Assembly: GCA_902363805.1 (NCBI GenBank)
Contig: CABJBF010000001.1
Coordinates: 558,001-622,000, forward strand
Direction: 5' to 3'
From: Eubacteriaceae bacterium
GTDB taxonomy: Bacteria; Bacillota; Clostridia; Lachnospirales; Lachnospiraceae
Length of the DNA stretch: 64,000 bases
Part shown: positions 55,696-63,599 of the stretch, one piece after another
How the letters are laid out: each line of letters opens with the position of its first letter
Numbering within the stretch: position 1 is the first letter of the stretch
Translations under genes and position numbers: made by a program
Notes under the pieces: model-generated
The model's input: only the letters and a program-made list of their open reading frames with translations
Databases searched by the model: none
Told to the model about the DNA's origin: nothing

Positions 55696-57192
55696 ATGGG
55701 ATACGAAGAGTTGCAGGTGCGATGGATGTATTCAAAATTACCTGAAACTAAAGCAGAAGTTTTGAAACCACTATTACCACCTGAAAGTATATTACTAAAC
55801 GTTGTTCTACAAAGAGGACGTTGGGACGAGTATGGTATATTGATGACAATAGATGCGACCTGTAAGGGAACCGCAGGATATCATGCAGCTTCGTTTTTTA
55901 AAGATTTTATTGTTATAACTGATGCCGGCATGAATCAGGAAAGAACTTTTGGTACAGGAAAGATAAGAGGAATTATTCCTTATACAACTATAGAGAGATA
56001 TGAAATTGCAAGTAATCAGATAAGTGAAGATTATACTGAATACTTTCTTGTTTTTTATATGAAAGACAAGAGAGAAAAGTTTTCATTCAGATTATTTGAA
56101 AAGAGAAAATATGATGATAACTTTAATTATCCATGGGAATTTACACCAAAAATGAACGGACGTGATATTAATTTCTATGACAAGGTAATGAAAGAAGTAA
56201 TGGCAGACCCAATAGATTATGAAAGCAGGGCACATCTACTTTTGAAAGTAATGGGAATGCGTGAAGAAGGATTTACAAGAAAGTTCTTCGAACAGGAAAT
56301 GGGTAAGCCGGAAGAGGAATTTTGGAAATCAGTTATGAAATTCCTTCAGGCTGAAAAAGAGGCCGGAAATAAAGAATTTGGAAATATTTATGATGAATAC
56401 TCTAAGATAAGGGATGAGTCACAGAATTCAATTATAGAATTTAACAGAAGTATTAAGGAAAATCATCTTAGAGTAAAGAATATTGAAGAAGAAATGAGCA
56501 GACTTCAGGCAGAAATTCAGAATCTTGGAAGATTTTCTAAGAATATGAAGAATGAGAAACTTAAGCAATTAAGTGTAGACATGCAGATGATGCCTGAAAT
56601 TACAAGAGAAAACGATGAGTTAAAGAGACAGATTGCAGAACTTAATGATAAAATTTATTCTGCAAGAAAGACTAAGCTTATTCAGGTATTTGAAACATTA
56701 GCTGCTGACGATGGAAATGACAAGGTTATTAATTGTGTATCAAATCTTATAAAAGCAACAGGAAAGATTTCTATTGAAGATTTGATATTTATAATAGACA
56801 TGCTTGATTGGAAACATTATCCGCCAACAGAAACTGAGGCAAGAGCAGAGCTTACACCGCTTATTGCACAGGGCAAAGCAGTATATGAAAATGGTATTGT
56901 ATATGATAAGTCAAGCATTGATGAATCATTACTTGAAGAAATTGAAGCAAGAAAAGATGAAATAGCTCAGGAAACATTTGACAGTTGTAGAGATAAGATT
57001 TATGACACAATATGTGCTCAGGTTATTAAGAGCAGAGTTGTAAGACGTCAGGCAATGGAAGATATGCTTAATCGTGAAATGATGGGCTCAATAGAATGTT
57101 TATCTGAGAAATTTAATCAGGAAATTATTGATATGCTTATTGATAATGGCGTAATGAAAGATATGAATAAAATTTTTGTTGCATTAAAATAG
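55696..57192 (+). CDS. Coiled-coil protein of unknown function with PH-like N-terminus
   Basis: 498 residues with no membrane segment. Residues about 1-160 form a beta-rich part that may be a PH/GRAM-like domain (FIVITDAGMNQERTFG, IRGIIPYTTIERYEIA, FLVFYMKDKREKFSFRLF). A long coiled coil follows (about 235-325, NSIIEFNRSIKENHLRVKNI, ENDELKRQIAELNDKIYS), then an alpha-helical C-terminal domain (DEIAQETFDSCRDKIYDTIC). GAGGAGG precedes the ATG. I recognise no named family. It may form an operon with yqeY 22 bp downstream. Confidence 0.65.
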   Translation: MGYEELQVRWMYSKLPETKAEVLKPLLPPESILLNVVLQRGRWDEYGILMTIDATCKGTAGYHAASFFKDFIVITDAGMNQERTFGTGKIRGIIPYTTIERYEIASNQISEDYTEYFLVFYMKDKREKFSFRLFEKRKYDDNFNYPWEFTPKMNGRDINFYDKVMKEVMADPIDYESRAHLLLKVMGMREEGFTRKFFEQEMGKPEEEFWKSVMKFLQAEKEAGNKEFGNIYDEYSKIRDESQNSIIEFNRSIKENHLRVKNIEEEMSRLQAEIQNLGRFSKNMKNEKLKQLSVDMQMMPEITRENDELKRQIAELNDKIYSARKTKLIQVFETLAADDGNDKVINCVSNLIKATGKISIEDLIFIIDMLDWKHYPPTETEARAELTPLIAQGKAVYENGIVYDKSSIDESLLEEIEARKDEIAQETFDSCRDKIYDTICAQVIKSRVVRRQAMEDMLNREMMGSIECLSEKFNQEIIDMLIDNGVMKDMNKIFVALK

Positions 57193-57214
57193 CAACTGGA
57201 AAGAAGGCATATAA

Positions 57215-57652
57215 ATGGACATTAAAACATTACAAAAAGACATGATTGCAGCTATGAAAAACAAAGACAAACCAAGAAAAGAATCTATCTCAGCACTTAT
57301 TCAGGCTGTAAAGAAAATGGCTATTGATGAAGGATGCAGAGATGATATTCCAACAGAAATGGTAGACAAAGTAATCTTAAAAGAAATGAAAACTGTAAAA
57401 GAACAGATTGATTCATGTCCTGCAGACAGAACAGATTTAAAAGACGAATATCAGGCAAGATACGATGTGTTTAGTGAATACGCTCCACAGCTTATGTCAG
57501 CAGAAGAAGTTGAAGCAATCTTAAAAGAAAAATTTGCAGATGTTCTTGCTACAAAGAATAAAGGTATGATTATGAAAACAGTTATGCCTGAATTTAAAGG
57601 TAAGGCAGATGGTAAGGTAATTAATCAGATTGTGGCTAAACTTTGCCAGTAG
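57215..57652 (+). CDS. yqeY: GatB/YqeY domain protein
   Basis: 145 residues, full length for YqeY. Pattern: LQKDMIAAMKNKDKPRKESI, LIQAVKKMAIDEG, KEQIDSCPADRTDL, EYAPQLMSAEEVEAILKE, NKGMIMKTVMPEFKGKADGKVI. Related to the tail domain of the GatB amidotransferase; a tRNA-linked role is assumed in the family but not proven. Confidence 0.92.
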   Translation: MDIKTLQKDMIAAMKNKDKPRKESISALIQAVKKMAIDEGCRDDIPTEMVDKVILKEMKTVKEQIDSCPADRTDLKDEYQARYDVFSEYAPQLMSAEEVEAILKEKFADVLATKNKGMIMKTVMPEFKGKADGKVINQIVAKLCQ

Positions 57653-57671
57653 ATTAAGTATTAAAATAAAT

Positions 57672-57740
57672 AAGACAAAATAAAAGTATCATAGATTTGA
57701 ATGATTAACAGTCAGATTTATGATACTTTTATTTTGTCTT
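57672..57740. terminator. 22-bp perfect bidirectional terminator
   Basis: AAGACAAAATAAAAGTATCA.. at 57672-57693 is an exact reverse complement of 57719-57740. It separates convergent yqeY and the Flp pilin gene and ends directly at the latter's stop codon. Confidence 0.9.
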
Positions 57741-57914
57741 TTATGATGTTGTATTACCACTGTCAGGGATATCAAAGTTATAAAAATGTGATAAACTATT
57801 GCCGAAAAAACGAAGCGAAACAAAAACTACGATAACCACTAATATTATCAGCAAACCGTATTCAACAAGACCTTGTCCGTCTTCATCTAAAAATGATTCT
57901 AGATAATTGTTCAT
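57741..57914 (-). CDS. Flp-type (Tad) pilin, 57 residues
   Basis: Translating the minus strand gives MNNYLESFLDEDGQGLVEYG, a hydrophobic helix LLIILVVIVVFVSL and a short hydrophilic tail ending GNTTS. The GQGLVEYG core is the Flp prepilin signature: cleavage after Gly13 would leave Glu at +5 and Tyr at +6. AAGGGG lies about eight bases before the ATG at 57914. No Tad ATPase, prepilin peptidase or assembly gene is in the window. Mature pilin would be about 44 residues, within the Flp size range. Surface pilus subunit or pseudopilin. Confidence 0.8.
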   Translation of the reverse strand: MNNYLESFLDEDGQGLVEYGLLIILVVIVVFVSLRFFGNSLSHFYNFDIPDSGNTTS

Positions 57915-58078
57915 ATTAAAACCCCTTTTCTATTGAAAATTTACCTAATACTATAATATAATAACGTTTCACTTTTTACAATAAATATAGTGAATAAAAA
58001 TGTATTTATTGATGTTTTATGCTAAAATTAGTAAAATATTTAATATGTGAATGGAAAAAGTTATAAGGAATAAATATT

Positions 58079-59059
58079 ATGGGTAATAATGTGTCTATCA
58101 AAGATATTGCGAAAATGGCAGGGGTATCAATTGCAACGGTATCGAGAGTAATAAATAAAAATGGAAAAGTGGCAAAGGAAACGGAAGAAAAGATTCTTCA
58201 AATTATGAAGGAAAATAATTATGTTCCGAATCTGTTAGCAAAAGGAATACGAACAAATAAAGTTACAACTGTAGGGATTGTTATACCGGACATTTCAAAT
58301 GAATTCTTTAGTAAAATAGCAAAACAGATTCAAACCCTGTTTTTTGCTAAAGGTTATGCATCAATTATATGTAATACAAGTGAAGATGATAAAATAGAAA
58401 AACAATGTATAGAAATGCTTCAGGCACAGCAGGTAGGAGGCATTATCCATATTGTTTCAGAAAAAGCAAATAAAGAAAACAAAATATTAATTCCTACAGT
58501 ATATTTAGATAGAGAGCCCCAATTTAGTAATAAAAGAAAAGATATGGCGATAATAGAAAGTGATAACTTATCAGGTGGATATATAGCGACAGATGCAATG
58601 ATAAAGAAAGGATGTAAAAATATAATTTGCTTAAGTCCTAAAGGCGCTGTTTCTACTCATAAAAAAAGATGTCAGGGCTATGCAGATTCAATGAATGAGA
58701 ACGGATTAAATCAGAAGATTATAACTGTAGATAATGTGTCTTTAGAAGAAGGATATAATAAAACAAAAGAATATATAAAGAATAATAAAATAGATGGGAT
58801 TTTTGCAACTACAGATATTATAGCAATAGGAGCTATAAAAGCTATAAAAGAAGCAGGATTTAAAATACCGGAAAATGTAAAAGTATTTGGATATGATGCA
58901 AGCAATATGTCGGAAGTGATAGAAACACCATTGTCAACAATTGTTCAGCCAATTGAAGAGATGACATTGGCAGCAGTAGAAATGTTGGAAAAAAATATGA
59001 ATGGAGAGAAGATAAAAGAAAACAGATTGATACTTCCGGTGAAAATAAAAGAAAGATAA
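58079..59059 (+). CDS. LacI-family transcriptional regulator
   Basis: 326 residues. N-terminal HTH VSIKDIAKMAGVSIATVSRVINKNGKV with hinge helix NYVPNLLAKGIRT, then a periplasmic-binding-protein-like sugar domain (VGIVIPDISNEFFSKIA, IIESDNLSGGYIATDAMIKKG, VFGYDASNMSEV). AAGGA precedes the ATG. It is transcribed toward the sugar cluster at 59354, whose leader holds two palindromes of LacI-operator type, so it is the likely local repressor. Confidence 0.9.
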   Translation: MGNNVSIKDIAKMAGVSIATVSRVINKNGKVAKETEEKILQIMKENNYVPNLLAKGIRTNKVTTVGIVIPDISNEFFSKIAKQIQTLFFAKGYASIICNTSEDDKIEKQCIEMLQAQQVGGIIHIVSEKANKENKILIPTVYLDREPQFSNKRKDMAIIESDNLSGGYIATDAMIKKGCKNIICLSPKGAVSTHKKRCQGYADSMNENGLNQKIITVDNVSLEEGYNKTKEYIKNNKIDGIFATTDIIAIGAIKAIKEAGFKIPENVKVFGYDASNMSEVIETPLSTIVQPIEEMTLAAVEMLEKNMNGEKIKENRLILPVKIKER

Positions 59060-59173
59060 GTACAGGTTAGATATTATTTTTAATAAAAATATGGTAAAAA
59101 GAACACGTTATAAATAAAAAATAGAATTAAAACGATTTTAATAAAAAAGTAGTTAATGTTTAGCTCCTTTTAC

Positions 59174-59257
59174 TTGACAAGAAAAATGTAAACGTTTACA
59201 CTAATGATAACATAAGAAAAAAAGAAAAAAATTTATACAAAAATGTAAACGCTTACA
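59174..59257 (+). promoter_or_regulatory. Sugar-cluster promoter with two LacI-type operators
   Basis: TTGACA (59174-59179), 17 bp, TACACT (59197-59202). Operator 1, TGTAAACGTTTACA (59187-59200), is a perfect palindrome inside the promoter. Operator 2, TGTAAACGCTTACA (59244-59257), lies 57 bp downstream. Central CG is typical of LacI/GalR operators; CcpA cre sites are similar, so shared control by CcpA is possible. The rest of the 59060-59353 gap is featureless. Confidence 0.8.
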
Positions 59258-59353
59258 TAAGATAAGAACTTAAAAACAAAAAAGTAATATGAAAAGCAAT
59301 TCAAGAAAATATTTAAAGTTAATCGAATTGCATAGTACGGAAAGGAGATTAAA

Positions 59354-60004
59354 ATGGAAAAGTTATTATGCCCATCAATGATGTGTGCTAATTATGGAAA
59401 TTTGGGTGAAGAGGTAGAAAAATTAGAAGAGGCAGGAGCAGATATATTTCATATAGATATAATGGATGGACAATTTGTTCCTAATTTTGGAATGGGACTT
59501 CAGGATGTGGAGTTTATCTGCAAAAAAGCAACGATACCTGTAGATGCTCATTTAATGATTGAAAATCCCGGAAGTTATGTTGAAAAATTTGCAAAAATGG
59601 GAATAAAAATTATTTATATTCATCCGGAATCAGATGTTCATCCGACAAGAACATTACAGTCCATTATAGATGCAGGAGCGACACCAGGGATAGCAATAAA
59701 TCCGGGAACGGCAGTAGCAACTATTAAACCATTATTGCCATTTGTAAAATATGTAATGGTAATGAGTGTAAATCCGGGATTTGCAGGACAAAAATATATT
59801 AGCTCTGTTGATGAAAAAATTAAGGAATTAATTGAATTAAAAGAAAAATATGGATATGAAGTAATGTTAGATGGAGCATGTTCTCCAGAAAGAGTAGAAA
59901 CATTATCTAAGATGGGTGTAAAAGGATTTATACTTGGAACATCAGCTTTATTTGGAAAGGGAAAACCATATAAAGAACTTTTAGATGGATTGAGGGCGTT
60001 ATAA
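59354..60004 (+). CDS. alsE: Pentulose/hexulose-phosphate 3-epimerase (AlsE-like)
   Basis: 216 residues, ribulose-phosphate 3-epimerase TIM-barrel. Metal and catalytic sites: FHIDIMDGQFVPN, VDAHLMIENP, VMSVNPGFAGQKY, VMLDGACS. The DGACS ending, IHPES motif and INPGT segment are nearer to D-allulose-6-phosphate 3-epimerase AlsE than to Rpe, fitting a sugar-catabolic neighbourhood. AAGGAG precedes the ATG. Substrate is inferred, not shown. Confidence 0.78.
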   Translation: MEKLLCPSMMCANYGNLGEEVEKLEEAGADIFHIDIMDGQFVPNFGMGLQDVEFICKKATIPVDAHLMIENPGSYVEKFAKMGIKIIYIHPESDVHPTRTLQSIIDAGATPGIAINPGTAVATIKPLLPFVKYVMVMSVNPGFAGQKYISSVDEKIKELIELKEKYGYEVMLDGACSPERVETLSKMGVKGFILGTSALFGKGKPYKELLDGLRAL

Positions 60005-60084
60005 AATAAAACTATGTGAAACCTAAATGTTATACAAAAAAATGAGCTAAGTTTGTTATACAATAAAAATATTTCAGGCTATTG

Positions 60085-60096
60085 TTAATCGATTAA
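60085..60096. promoter_or_regulatory. TTAATCGATTAA palindrome
   Basis: Perfect 12-bp palindrome with central CG in the gap before the ROK kinase. It could be a further LacI-type half-affinity operator; no promoter is obvious beside it. Confidence 0.35.
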
Positions 60097-60124
60097 ACTA
60101 AAATGAGGGCAAAAGGTATTTATA

Positions 60125-60200
60125 GGAGGAAACAAAATGAACGAAGTTCATTTTCTATAAATGTTTCCGACGAATAGCCGCCGACCGAAGGGCGGGGCAA
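60125..60200 (+). other. Leader ORF and GC-rich palindromic insert before the ROK gene
   Basis: GGAGGAAACAAA leads to a 7-codon ORF MNEVHFL (60137-60160) whose first 15 bases, ATGAACGAAGTTCAT, are a palindrome. It is followed by a GC-rich hairpin CCGCC..GGCGG (about 60179-60196). The sequence before this insert (TTTATAGGAGGAAACAAAATGA) is nearly repeated after it (ATTTAGGAGAAAAATAAAATGA, the true ROK start). Confidence 0.5.
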
Positions 60201-60226
60201 TACATATTATTTAGGAGAAAAATAAA

Positions 60227-61117
60227 ATGAGTGTAATAGGAATAGATATCGGAGGAACAAATATCCGAATAGGTTATGATTGTAATGGTAAACTCAAGGA
60301 TTTTGTTAAAATATCCACTAAGGAAAATTTAAAAGAAGGAAAAATAGTAGAGTGTTTAGCTAATATAATAAAAAAATATATAGGTGAATATTGCAAGGAT
60401 GAAGAGATACAGCAGATAGCAATAGGTATACCTGCAACTTTGAGTGCTGATCGAAAAGAAATTTTGCAGGTTCCCAATATAAAAGGAATGAATAACATAA
60501 GACTGGGAGAGGAACTGGAGAAAGTTCTTGGAATTAAAGTGGCACTGGAGAGAGATGTTCATATGCTTTATTTTTGGGATAAATATGAGCAAAAAATTGC
60601 AGATGATGGAATAGGAATAGGAATATATATTGGTACAGGAGTTGGAAATGCAATCTTCATAAATGGTAAACCTCTTGCAGGAAAAGATGGAGCAGCGGGC
60701 GAATTGGGACATATACCAATGATTGGAGGAAAAGAACAGTGCGGATGTGGAAATCTTGGATGCTCTGAATGTTATGCTTCAGGATGGAAACTTGTACAAA
60801 TTAAAGATAAATGTTTTCCTGAAACAACTATGGATGAATTATTTGTAAAACATAGTAATAGTCATATATTACGTGAGTATGTAGATGCCATAGCTTGTGT
60901 GGCTTGCAGCGAAATTAATATATTAAATCCAGATTCCATAATATTTGGTGGCGGTGTAATTAATATGGATGGCTTTCCTAAGGATTTACTTGAAGAAAGA
61001 TTATATGTTCATGCAAGAAAGCCGTATCCGGCAGATAACATTAATATTAAGTATTCTAAGGACAAACCGGATAATGGAGTAAAGGGTGCAATAATTTTTG
61101 CAAAAACTTTAATATAA
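60227..61117 (+). CDS. ROK-family sugar kinase
   Basis: 296 residues. ATP motif GIDIGGTNIRIGY, LERDVHMLYFWDKY, GAAGELGHIP, and the ROK zinc site CGCGNLGCSECYASG. Phosphorylates a hexose; the allose kinase AlsK is a ROK protein, so with AlsE next door allose or a related rare sugar is plausible. TTAGGAGAAAAATAAA precedes ATG 60227. Confidence 0.88.
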   Translation: MSVIGIDIGGTNIRIGYDCNGKLKDFVKISTKENLKEGKIVECLANIIKKYIGEYCKDEEIQQIAIGIPATLSADRKEILQVPNIKGMNNIRLGEELEKVLGIKVALERDVHMLYFWDKYEQKIADDGIGIGIYIGTGVGNAIFINGKPLAGKDGAAGELGHIPMIGGKEQCGCGNLGCSECYASGWKLVQIKDKCFPETTMDELFVKHSNSHILREYVDAIACVACSEINILNPDSIIFGGGVINMDGFPKDLLEERLYVHARKPYPADNINIKYSKDKPDNGVKGAIIFAKTLI

Positions 61118-61138
61118 TTTCAAAAATATTCAAATTAT

Positions 61139-61179
61139 TAAAAAGAGAAATTAGAAATATTCTAGTTTCTCTTTTTTTT
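61139..61179 (+). terminator. Terminator after ROK kinase
   Basis: AAAAGAGAAATTAGAA pairs with TTCTAGTTTCTCTTTT and is followed by T residues. Confidence 0.85.
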
Positions 61180-61354
61180 ACTGTAAAATTAGTCTAAACT
61201 AACTTGATCTATTTGGTAATAATTCCTAAAAAGAAAAAAGGATGCTAAATTTAAATGAAAGAAAATGAAACGTTTTTGACTAAAGAAAATTGTGCAATAT
61301 GCACATATAAACGCGTAAAAAAGTTGTAATAATAGTTGAAAATAATGAAAGATA

Positions 61355-61383
61355 TTGACATAAAATAGCAAAAGGCATACAAT
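61355..61383 (+). promoter_or_regulatory. Promoter of the isomerase/ABC operon
   Basis: TTGACA (61355-61360), 17-bp spacer, TACAAT (61378-61383). It drives the second half of the sugar cluster separately from the AlsE/ROK half. No TGTAAACG-type palindrome is seen next to it. Confidence 0.8.
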
Positions 61384-61404
61384 TATGACAAGAGGTGAAA
61401 ATAA

Positions 61405-61440
61405 ATGAAAATATATGACATAAAAATAAAGAAAGGATGA
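61405..61440 (+). CDS. 11-codon leader ORF
   Basis: MKIYDIKIKKG, preceded by AGAGGTG seven bases upstream. Its TGA stop sits inside the spacer between AAAGGA and the ATG of the next gene, so translation could be coupled. May be chance; short length limits confidence. Confidence 0.35.
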   Translation: MKIYDIKIKKG

Positions 61441-61444
61441 GCAT

Positions 61445-62365
61445 ATGAATTACGCAGGAAGATTTAATTCTTTTATTTTAAAAGGTCAAAATGTATTTGA
61501 TGCAATTAAAGCGTATCATGAAATGGATGGAATTACTCATTTAGAGTTTAACTATCCGGAACATTTTGAAGGATATGATTTAGAAGAAATTAAAAAAGCA
61601 ATGGGTGATTTAAAGGTAAACGGTTTAGCAGTTCGTTGGAGAAATGATTTTACAAACGGTGATTTAACTAATCCTGATCCAGAGCTTAGAGAAAGAGCAA
61701 TAAGGTATTGCAAAGAGGCAACAGATATTTGTAGAGAACTTGGAGGAACCTACATTACATTATGGTTAGAAAACGATGGTTTTGATTATGCGTTTCAGGT
61801 TGATTACGAAGAAGCATGGAAACAGATGGTAGATGCATTCAGAGAAATAGCAGACTATGGACCGGACATGAAGTACAGCATAGAATATAAACCATTTGAA
61901 CCGAGAAACTTCTCAATGGTTGACAGTACAGGGATGACATTACTTCTTATTAAAGAAATTGATAAACCAAATGTTGGATGTACATTAGATTTTTGCCATA
62001 TGTTAATGAAGAGAGACTCCCCGGCATATGGACTTGCACTTGCAGCAAGTATGGGAAAACTTTACGGATTGCATATGAATGACGGATATTCACAGATGGA
62101 CAGCGGAATGATATTTGGTTCAGTAAATATAGCTCATGCAGCAGAATTTATATATTACTTAAAGAAATATAATTATCAGGGAGTTGTATTCTTTGATACA
62201 TTCCCAATAAGAGAAAATGCAAAACTTGAAACACAAGCAAATATTAATTCATTCGAAAAGATTTCTAAGATAGTAGATGAAATCGGAATGGACAGAATAG
62301 CCAAAGTAGTATCTAAACGTGACGGAGTTGAGGCACAACGCCTTGTTCTGGACATGTTAAAATAA
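61445..62365 (+). CDS. Sugar isomerase/epimerase, xylose-isomerase-like TIM barrel
   Basis: 306 residues. AP-endonuclease-2/xylose isomerase-like barrel with metal ligand candidates Glu in YSIEYKPFEP, Asp/His in TLDFCHMLM, His in LYGLHMNDGY and Asp in VFFDTFP. This set resembles L-rhamnose/D-allose isomerases and tagatose epimerases. It would interconvert a free aldose and ketose before phosphorylation by the ROK kinase. Start ATG 61445 follows AAAGGA by seven bases. Confidence 0.78.
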   Translation: MNYAGRFNSFILKGQNVFDAIKAYHEMDGITHLEFNYPEHFEGYDLEEIKKAMGDLKVNGLAVRWRNDFTNGDLTNPDPELRERAIRYCKEATDICRELGGTYITLWLENDGFDYAFQVDYEEAWKQMVDAFREIADYGPDMKYSIEYKPFEPRNFSMVDSTGMTLLLIKEIDKPNVGCTLDFCHMLMKRDSPAYGLALAASMGKLYGLHMNDGYSQMDSGMIFGSVNIAHAAEFIYYLKKYNYQGVVFFDTFPIRENAKLETQANINSFEKISKIVDEIGMDRIAKVVSKRDGVEAQRLVLDMLK

Positions 62366-62400
62366 GGAAAATTAAAGCATAAGAAAAGGAGAAAATGCAA

Positions 62401-63516
62401 ATGAGAAAGAAAATTTTAGCAACAGCATTAGTTGCAACAATGGTATTTGGTTTAGTAGGATGTGGAAGCGGCTCAGGAGATGGTAGCCAGGCATCAAACA
62501 GTGGTTCAGATTCTTCAGCAAAAACACAGACAGAAGAATTTAACCCGGACACAGTTGAAGACAGTATGACAATCGAAGAAATTCGTCAGAATTTAGGAGA
62601 TGAAGTTAAGGTTAAAAGTGGACTTCAGTTAGGAGCTATCGCAAAATCATTCTCAAATGAATTTTGGCGTAACTTTAAGAACGGTTATGAAGCAGCAGAA
62701 AAATCACTTAAAGATGCAGGAGTTGATGCTAAGATCAAAGTAGATGGAACAACAGATGAAAGTGATGAAATCGGACAGCAGACAATGACAGATAACTTAG
62801 TTAACCAGGGATATAACGCATTAATGTTAAGCCCAATTTCAGATTCAAACTTAACATCATCAGTTGACAATGCTAAGACAAAGAAGATTCCTACAATCAA
62901 CGTAAATGACGGTTTAATTTCAGCAGCAGATTATTTTGTAGGACCTGATGCTTACCAGAATGGTGAATTAGCAGCTGAATGGGTTTCAAAACAGCTTGGT
63001 GACAAAGGCGAAGTTGCTATCGTAGTAGGTATGGCAAAGGCATTTGCAGCTCGTGAAAGAACAGCAGGATTCAAAGGATGGATTAAGGACAATAACTCAG
63101 GACTTAAAGTAGTAGCAGAACAGAATGCTGACTGGGATAGACAGAAAGCAAAAGAATTAGCAAGCACATGGATTCAGCAGAACCCTGACTTAAAGGCAAT
63201 CTTCTGTAACAACGATGATATGGCTTTAGGTGTTGTTGAAGCAGTAGAAGAAGCAAAAGCAGACATATTAGTAGTAGGTGTTGACGGTATTGGCGAAGCT
63301 TATGATTCAATTAGAGAAGGTAAGTTAGATGCAACAGTTGACTCATTTGGATACTATATGTCACAGGTTGCTACAGAAGTAACATTACGTGTATTAGCAG
63401 GACAGGATATTCCAAGAGTAACACATACACCACAGGCTCTTATTGATTCAACAAACGTAGACAAAGACGCAGCTGAAATCATTGGATGGACAGATGCTAA
63501 ATATGTAGCTGAATAG
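62401..63516 (+). CDS. Sugar ABC transporter substrate-binding lipoprotein
   Basis: 371 residues. Lipoprotein signal MRKKILATALVATMVFGLVGC followed by a Gly/Ser linker and a Peripla_BP_4 (RbsB/AlsB-like) domain: LGAIAKSFSNEFWRNFKNG, LMLSPISDSNLTS, GEVAIVVGMAKAFAARERTAG, AIFCNNDDMALGVVEAV, VVGVDGIGEAYDSI. Binds a pentose or hexose. ATG 62401 is preferred to ATG 62395 because AAAGGAG is nine bases away rather than three. Confidence 0.92.
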   Translation: MRKKILATALVATMVFGLVGCGSGSGDGSQASNSGSDSSAKTQTEEFNPDTVEDSMTIEEIRQNLGDEVKVKSGLQLGAIAKSFSNEFWRNFKNGYEAAEKSLKDAGVDAKIKVDGTTDESDEIGQQTMTDNLVNQGYNALMLSPISDSNLTSSVDNAKTKKIPTINVNDGLISAADYFVGPDAYQNGELAAEWVSKQLGDKGEVAIVVGMAKAFAARERTAGFKGWIKDNNSGLKVVAEQNADWDRQKAKELASTWIQQNPDLKAIFCNNDDMALGVVEAVEEAKADILVVGVDGIGEAYDSIREGKLDATVDSFGYYMSQVATEVTLRVLAGQDIPRVTHTPQALIDSTNVDKDAAEIIGWTDAKYVAE

Positions 63517-63549
63517 TAAAAAATAAAAAGGAACAGTTAGGTTTAGATA

Positions 63550-63577
63550 ATGGGAGAAAGTGAGAACTTTCTCCCAT
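63550..63577 (+). other. Perfect 12-bp intercistronic hairpin
   Basis: ATGGGAGAAAGT-GAGA-ACTTTCTCCCAT with a GAGA (GNRA-type) tetraloop and no U-run. It lies between the binding protein and ATPase genes, where such stems commonly protect the upstream mRNA and lower downstream expression. Confidence 0.75.
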
Positions 63578-63599
63578 CTATAAAGAAGGAGGAACTATT

